Source: Rhizophagus irregularis (Eukaryota; Glomeromycota; Glomeromycetes; Glomerales; Glomeraceae). Taken from it: a stretch of DNA of 64,000 nt. The position numbers and the translations under genes are program-made. The stretch is from assembly GCF_026210795.1 (NCBI RefSeq), contig NC_089440.1:1364001-1428000 (forward strand). The letters run 5' to 3'. Position 1 is the stretch's first letter. Every line of letters begins with the position of its first letter. Shown one piece after another: positions 58,365-64,000 of this stretch. The notes under the pieces were generated by a model. It searched no databases. It was not told where the DNA came from and saw only the letters and a program-made list of their open reading frames with translations.

Positions 58365-59792
58365 ACTCTCTTTTTTTTTAATTAATAAAATTAATGAAAA
58401 AAGTGAATAAATAAACATATATAATTCTAAACGATAATATAATTTTATTAATAATGTATGATTAATTCTTCAAATTTGTAAAGTCAAAAAATAAATTGCT
58501 TCGAACAATAATTAACGTGTTTTTTTAAAATTGCCGAATGATTTAATATTTACAGCAATCTTAAAGATTTCATGTAATACTGCTGCTCACACTCGCTGTT
58601 TCGAATATATACATACATATATATATATAGGATTCCAAATATGACAATCCCGAAAATTTAAATCCCGGATCAACTTGTTCCACAGAGATGTATGCCAAGG
58701 AAAATCCTGAGGATAATATGTTGGGTAAGGATTTTAAATTATTATTTTGGTCATCGGATTTTCGATCATAACAAATTGATGTCCAAATTCTAGTTTGGTA
58801 TTCCGGATCCGACACTTCAATTTGGGAAGTCCGAAACAACCTAATATAGATATCATTAATTTGCATTATGAATAGAAAAATTTAAAAGGAAAATACTATA
58901 TAAAGTTGACATTTATTACATCAGGATTCAGAACGTTTATTATTAATTATTTTTAATACTTTTACACTATCAACATTTATTATATTACAGGAAACAAGTA
59001 TGGGGGTGTCCCTTATCCCGAGGTTCGAATTTAATTGAAATTAAAAATTCCATGTTTAAGGGGATACCTTAAAATGTCTGTATAGATCCTTCCATAATAT
59101 TCTCCCCCTTTTTCATGTATAGCATATAGTATAATTTCTTCCTTCTCCCTGAAATTTATAGAATGTCGTACAGATATAAATTTTAAGCCCTTATTTTAAG
59201 CCTTATTTATTTTATTATTTTTGGTATTTAGAGTTACCGAGAATGCGTACCTTGCTTTAACTAATGCCCCAGCAATGCTTATATTAAAAAAAATCTAAAT
59301 CCTAATTCACATCAATTCAAAAGTAGAAAATTTTGAAAATGTAATGAAAAAATGAATATAAACCGTTCATTTTCAATTTTTTTCAAAGCATTTCTCTTAA
59401 AGTTTTTTTTGATTAATAAAAGATCTGCTAAATGGAATATAATGTACTATGAAGCGATTTGAAGCGTCATACTGATCAAAAGTCTGGAATTAAACCCTGA
59501 TCAAATCCCGGATTTATCTGGGGTTGAAATGGATCCATGTTTCATCCCGGATTTTCCTATATTTCATCCCAGATCTTCTTATATTTATCCTGGATCTGAA
59601 TTTACAGTTCCGCACGGATCGGATCGGAAAATTCGAAAAAAAATTTTTTCTGATCGACAGTCATGTGCATGCTAAGGCACGTCATGGTTTTGTGCTATTG
59701 GCTTAATCTCATCTCTATAAAGCGATCAAAGATTATTTTGATGAGAAGAATGGTCGTATCTTCACTTTTTAAAGTTTTTTGAGCCCATCATT
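58365..59792. other. Intergenic with CCGGAT-type repeats
   Basis: No gene supported. Scattered TCCCGGAT/ATCCCGGATTT words occur at 58660-58675 and 59460-59600, with GAGGTTCGAATTT near 59020. These look like decayed repeat copies. Confidence 0.45.
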
Positions 59793-61000
59793 ATGTCGAG
59801 TGTAGAGGCAACAAAAGATGCGGATAAAGGAACATGGAGGAAGAAATTCGTTACACGCTTAGAAAAAATTGTGAATGACGAACAACGAAATGAAAGGTAT
59901 TTTATTTTAATATTTATCTTTTTCTTTCAGTCTGTTATGACAGTTTTGCACAGCCAAAGGAGGGTTTCGTTCCCGCCTGAGGTGATGGTGGTTTCGTCCC
60001 ATCGTATGTCACCTGATTGTTTAAGCTTCTCGGAATATGATTGTTCTGCACGGCTACTTACCATTTACCACATTTTTCAAGAACTTATCATGTGTAGATA
60101 ATTTTTGGAACAAAATTGAAGGAAAAAAACGGAATTTACGTGAAGAATTGGAAGTAGAATAAGATGATGAGTCTAACCTACTGCGTATAATAATATATTA
60201 CGTTGCTCTAACACGTGTACACCCCTAGAATTCAGTCCGCAACAATGCAGAAATAGAAGTCCAGAAGTCCAGAACTATTAGATACTGCTCGCACAGAAAA
60301 ACGAAAGCAATTTTGAACTCACTGAAGTGGAAGCCTGAAAATGTAGTAAATGTTGGAAAACGTCGCGAATTACCCAAATAAGAATACGTAGTACAAACAT
60401 TTATTTAATATCCTGTCTATTGAGCTCATTGCTTCTTATAATAGTAGAGGAAATTCTGAATATGATAAATCTAATGATTCAGCGGTGAGTGATACGGAAG
60501 AGAGTGATATAGAAGAGAGTGATATGGAAGTTATTGATGCAGGACAAAATTCAAAAGAGATTGATGACCTTTCTCAGGTATTATTTCTTTATTACCTTCT
60601 TTTTGTATCAATTTATGCTTACATCTGTCTTTCTCTTAGGACGAAACAGGAATTCGAAACAAGTTACTCAAAATATTGGTTGCCCGTCAAGAAAAAGACA
60701 CAAAGTCCGGCAAAAACTTTATGACGTCAATCCATCTTAATGGGATATTAGATTTTTCTATGATGTGATACGCGAGAAGATAAAAAATTCTTTGGATATT
60801 GGTCAATTTACTTGGCTTGAAGAGGTACTTCGGAAAAAGACTTGGAATCCAATTCCCGAATTTACACAGTGCATTAATCAATTTACCGAGGTGAATGCAC
60901 CCGAGCTAAAATTCCAACAATTGTTCGCAAGTCATGTATTATCGGAAGATTTGATTCTAGCTATTACGAGGCACATGATATTGCCCAGCAAATACTAACA
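59793..61000 (+). pseudogene. Decayed multi-exon gene, family unknown
   Basis: Coding-like pieces in one orientation. An exon starts ATG at 59793 (MSSVEATKDADKGTWRKKF to about NDEQRNE, then a GTATTT donor near 59897). An acidic stretch lies at 60485-60577 (SDTEESDIEESDMEV...SKEIDDLSQ) with a GT donor. A following piece, about 60640-60740, reads either RNKLLKILVARQEKD or CPSRKRHKVRQKLYDVNPS depending on frame. A longer stretch at 60744-61000 reads WDIRFFYDVIREKIKNSL... LRKKTWNPIPEFTQ and ends ITRHMILPSKY. At least one stop and several phase mismatches separate them, so no complete frame exists. I do not recognise the family; it looks like a host gene rather than a transposon. Confidence 0.5.
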
Positions 61001-61289
61001 CACTTGTAAGTATTTTTTTATGTTAGCCAATTCTTCCCATTTCTTCACATCAATATTATTACAGTCTTACATCTACAAGGTAGTTCTGTATACCTGGAAA
61101 CACCAATTAGGATTTAATCAAAAGTCTTAATTTTAAAAGAATGTATGCTATAAATACTACTGTGTATATTTTAAATTGATTGTTTAAAATGCATCAGGAT
61201 GTATTAGATGTTAGATAGTAAGTATCAATTATAAATTTTGAAGTATTTAATAATTATACCCATTAATTCTTTATTTATTTCACTTAGGA

Positions 61290-61344
61290 TCAAATTAACT
61301 ACTCTTATATATATATATGTGTGTATATATACATATATATATAT
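61290..61344. repeat. (TA)n / (TATG)n tract
   Basis: TATATATATATGTGTGTATATATACATATATATATATG in decayed DNA. Confidence 0.85.
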
Positions 61345-61759
61345 GACACAAAATAACAAAAGTTTGATGGAATTTTTAAGATAATTAAGACAATGTAAAA
61401 AAATCAAGCTATTATTATTATGGAGATTTCATTCGTTAGAAAGGCAATCTGTAACAAAAGAAGATGATGACCAGGTCAAACTATGTCGAAATTCCATGCG
61501 AATTCTGAATTTCCGCATGAGATGTTATTATTGATAAACGGGATGATGGAACAGCATATTCATATACATGCGATAGATGTTTATATTTAGAATACATATT
61601 CTTATTGATTTTTAAATTATACTAGTTTAATTTAGCATGATAATTATTTGATAAATTTCGTAGTCACTGATATAAAGAATACTTTATATCGGTAAAGCGT
61701 TCTTAAATTTGGAAAAATTATAGAAGTAACATTCAAATAGGTGGTATTCATATATTACC

Positions 61760-62620
61760 AAGCTTTAATTATTACTCGAGAGAAGATGGCACCAAAGCTC
61801 CAAGACAGTCGGTTCCAGATTTTTTTTTCGCATTATGAATTTAAAATTTAAGATAAGACAATTTACGATGGACCCGCTTATTAAGGCAGTAGAAATGTCA
61901 TCATTAAGTGTGCCAGCAGCTGCAGCTGCTCCAATATCGTATGGCAATTCCAGGACAGATGCTTCCTGCAATGATACCGGGTATGACACCTAGACCAGGT
62001 TTGTCTCCTGTTATGGGTAGTATGCCTCCAGCTGATATAGAGGAGGAAGATATCTTCAAATATAGACAATGAAGATGTATCAAGACAAGGTAAACTATAA
62101 AGATTATTTTTCTATTTATTTATTTATATTTATCAAACATCTAACTTTTTCCTTTATCTGCTTAGGCTATAATCAAATAATGTACTACTACTGTAAATCA
62201 AGTTTATAACCACCAGATGATATCGTTAGGAGCGATTTGGATTTCATCTGAAAATTCAATAAATTTCGCAGATATTATCAAAATTCAACAAAAATTATTT
62301 ATTGCCTACTTTATCAATTTCGGAGGAAAATCTCATGAAAATTTTGCAGAACAAATTAATCAATTCTTAGATGATAACTGAAGATATTGTAATTCAAGAA
62401 TTTAATGAATAGGGTGATAGCGAACGGGATGAATTTAAAGGAAAAATATATCACGAACTTTTCTTAAAGCGACTATCTTTGGAATTACTATATATTAAAG
62501 TCGTTGGAATTTGCAGAGAAGGAAGAAATTGACATTGGAGGATTGATTAATCAAGAAAAACCGAAGAATAAATTTCAATTTTAAAGGAGACATGACAAAA
62601 TATTTAGAGCAATATACATT
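61760..62620 (+). pseudogene. Fragments of one or more host genes
   Basis: One stretch (about 61870-62070) yields SSLSVPAAAAAPISYG in one frame and PGQMLPAMIPGMTPRPGLSP, then ADIEEEDIFKYRQ, in another; this is P/M-rich, like several RNA-processing proteins, but not enough to name one. Another (about 62290-62520) yields KLFIAYFINFGG, NFAEQINQFLDD and ERDEFKGKIYHELFLKRL with stops between. Nothing is intact. Confidence 0.35.
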
Positions 62621-63314
62621 ATTTTTAATCAAACGGTCGCTGGACAATCGACGAAATTGGCGATGGCTTTTGAAATGTGGTCGAATTATTTTAAAAAGTA
62701 ATCTGTAATTATGTTATGACGGGATGGGAGGGTATGTTGTACGCAGAATATTTCATCAAAATAATCCTAAATTATTCAGTTTTATAAATTAAAATAACAA
62801 TTTGAACTTTTTGAACTTTGTTTTTTTTGAAACTTGAAATTATTTTTGTCTGTCAAATTATATTAGAAAAATATACTTAACGGGTATCAAAGCTTGATCG
62901 ATTTTTGATCGATTTATTGATTCATCGATTCATCGATCAAAAATAACAGAAGAGCATTAATTAAGAAAAATGGATTAGAGGATTTGGATAGAGATTTAGA
63001 ATTAATGATTATAATTAGGGATTACTAATTCTCACACTCATACTTTTTTGATTTTTGAAATAAATTATTCTACTCATATCTATAAAATTTTCATTTATCT
63101 ATATTGTATGTGTATGGTATGGTTTTTTATTTATACAGTATAATTTTTTTATATACTAAAGTTACTTTAAATCTTCCTAATTTCTAACCCAAGCAAATCC
63201 TAACCCTAATACTAACATTAATCCTAATCTTAATATACCTATCTTAATATACCTTAATCCTAACCTAGTACTAATTCTAATCTAACTCTAACCCCAATAG
63301 ATGCAACGAGGGAC
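62621..63314. other. Spacer with telomere-like degenerate repeat
   Basis: No gene. Contains TTGATCGATTTTTGATCGAT and TCATCGATTCATCGATC short repeats (about 62896-62938) and the C/T/A-rich array at 63178-63300. Confidence 0.55.
63178..63300. repeat. Degenerate telomere-like CTAA(C)n repeat
   Basis: Repeated variants of CCTAA/CTAAC/CTTAA units including CCTAACCCTAAT (63199-63210), the complement of TTAGGG. Drift is too high for a functional telomere; an interstitial remnant or a chance CTAA-rich repeat are both possible. Confidence 0.55.
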
Positions 63315-63869
63315 TTATTTATTATCGATGTAGACGTTGTATATTAATAATTCTATATTTTTATTTTCAATATTAATTTTTTTATTATTAAAATGTATTC
63401 CCTTAATAATTATTTCAGTAGTAAGTTTTATTTTTTGTTTCTTCATTTTTATATCACGTATTTCATGGATATTATTTAAATCAAATAAATATACATTTTC
63501 TTGTTTACATAAATCTATTATACCTGATGGTACATGTTTAATTATATCTGTAATAATTATTATTGGTATTGCTTTTAATCTTAACGCTGCCTCCTTTACT
63601 TTATACACATTCCTTGCTTCTAATAATGATTTATTTAATACATATCCTTTACATTCAATAACCACTACACTCCCTTCTTTATTTATTCCAAATATATCAA
63701 TTCCTTCATCACCCATTACCTTAGGCTGATTCCATATTCCTTCGATTTTTGGTCGCTTCCATGTCGTTTTTGTTTTTCTAAGATTTAATTTTTGAAGATT
63801 TCCCAAAATCATATTTTGCCATGTTGGCTGTATTTGTAACCTATCAAAATCTGATTTTAATCCTTCCAT
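63315..63869 (-). CDS. PD-(D/E)XK nuclease-like protein
   Basis: An ORF of 184 residues starting MEGLKSDFDRLQIQPTW. The catalytic core of the PD-(D/E)XK fold is visible: GDEGIDIFG (Asp58), a strand GSVVVIECKGY with Glu72 and Lys74, and a following helix SLLEARNVYKVKEAA with Glu and Arg in the place of the family's helix motif. The next strand, AIPIIIITDII, is typical of Mrr-like/restriction-endonuclease-like domains. Substrate is unknown. The C-terminal 50 residues are N/I/K-rich. Only 2 nt separate its ATG from the TAA of the upstream ORF on the same strand, very tight spacing for a fungal nuclear gene; see findings. Alternatives are one gene interrupted by a stop, or DNA transferred from a compact genome. 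No intron seen. Confidence 0.7.
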   Translation of the reverse strand: MEGLKSDFDRLQIQPTWQNMILGNLQKLNLRKTKTTWKRPKIEGIWNQPKVMGDEGIDIFGINKEGSVVVIECKGYVLNKSLLEARNVYKVKEAALRLKAIPIIIITDIIKHVPSGIIDLCKQENVYLFDLNNIHEIRDIKMKKQKIKLTTEIIIKGIHFNNKKINIENKNIELLIYNVYIDNK

Positions 63870-63871
63870 TT

Positions 63872-64000
63872 TTATTTAATATAGATACTTGCAATTCTTT
63901 CAAAGTGCCCTTCTATTTCCTGAGTAAGGTTTTCAATTTCACTATATATTTTTTGTTCTAATGGTGTAAATCCACTAAGTAATGGTCTCAATACTTTTAA
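63872..64000 (-). CDS. 3' end of an ORF running off the window
   Basis: The last 42 codons before a TAA at 63874-63872 are open to the window edge: LKVLRPLLSGFTPLEQKIYS, then EIENLTQEIEGHFERIASIY and IK. The composition is gene-like, with a probable amphipathic helix. No family recognised. It is followed after 2 nt by the nuclease-like ORF in another frame. Confidence 0.55.
   Translation of the reverse strand, partial: LKVLRPLLSGFTPLEQKIYSEIENLTQEIEGHFERIASIYIK

Noticed and set aside
59002-59050. Second tRNA/SINE B-box (GAGGTTCGAATTT)
   Set aside because: It does not complete the B-box consensus and has no surrounding tRNA structure.

Overview
The window is AT-rich eukaryotic nuclear DNA. 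It has short introns (about 65-130 nt) with GTAAGT/GTATGT-type donors, poly-A/poly-T tracts, and many small transposon-derived inverted repeats. Four HMG-box genes of the fungal MATA_HMG type, an expanded tectonin-repeat family and a seven-helix receptor point to an arbuscular mycorrhizal fungus (Glomeromycotina, Rhizophagus-like). That assignment is inference from gene families and composition; no marker gene or RNA gene is present to prove it.

Layout. (1) 1-17 kb: four single-exon HMG-box genes (three minus, one plus), widely spaced by AT-rich DNA with short tandem and inverted repeats. (2) 17.7-19.0 kb: a three-exon gene with two AT-hooks. (3) 20.1-52.7 kb: the core of the window, a large tandem array of genes for about 270-residue proteins with one N-terminal membrane anchor followed by tectonin-like beta-propeller repeats. 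Copies P1-P8 are on the plus strand (20.1-31.6 kb) and M1-M9 on the minus strand (40.7-52.7 kb); the two halves converge on about 9 kb of extremely AT-rich DNA. I resolved exons for 11 intact copies (P1, P2, P3, P8, M1-M7). Each closes in frame, with intron phases 0,2,1,2 in ten of them; P8 has lost one intron. P4 and P5 are broken, and P6, P7, M8, M9 plus a 24-bp remnant are decayed. (4) 52.97-53.95 kb: a soluble tectonin gene with no membrane anchor but the same intron-phase series, probably the ancestral form. (5) 57.1-58.4 kb: a two-exon seven-transmembrane receptor. (6) 58.5-63.3 kb: decayed gene fragments and a telomere-like C/T-A-rich stretch. (7) 63.3-64 kb: a minus-strand PD-(D/E)XK nuclease-like ORF, 2 nt downstream of another ORF that runs off the window.

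How it may work together. The most notable system is the array. Tectonins are known as glycan-binding propeller proteins. Here a single-pass, probably type II anchor (positively charged N-terminus, then helix) would display the propeller outside the cell or in the lumen. Copies turn over by tandem duplication, deletion and transposon insertion. I infer a rapidly evolving recognition or adhesion family; the sequence does not show the ligand. Upstream modules are conserved within subgroups: a TATA-like box about 56 bp before the ATG in P2-P4, and CACGTG about 75-87 bp before the ATG in M1-M3.
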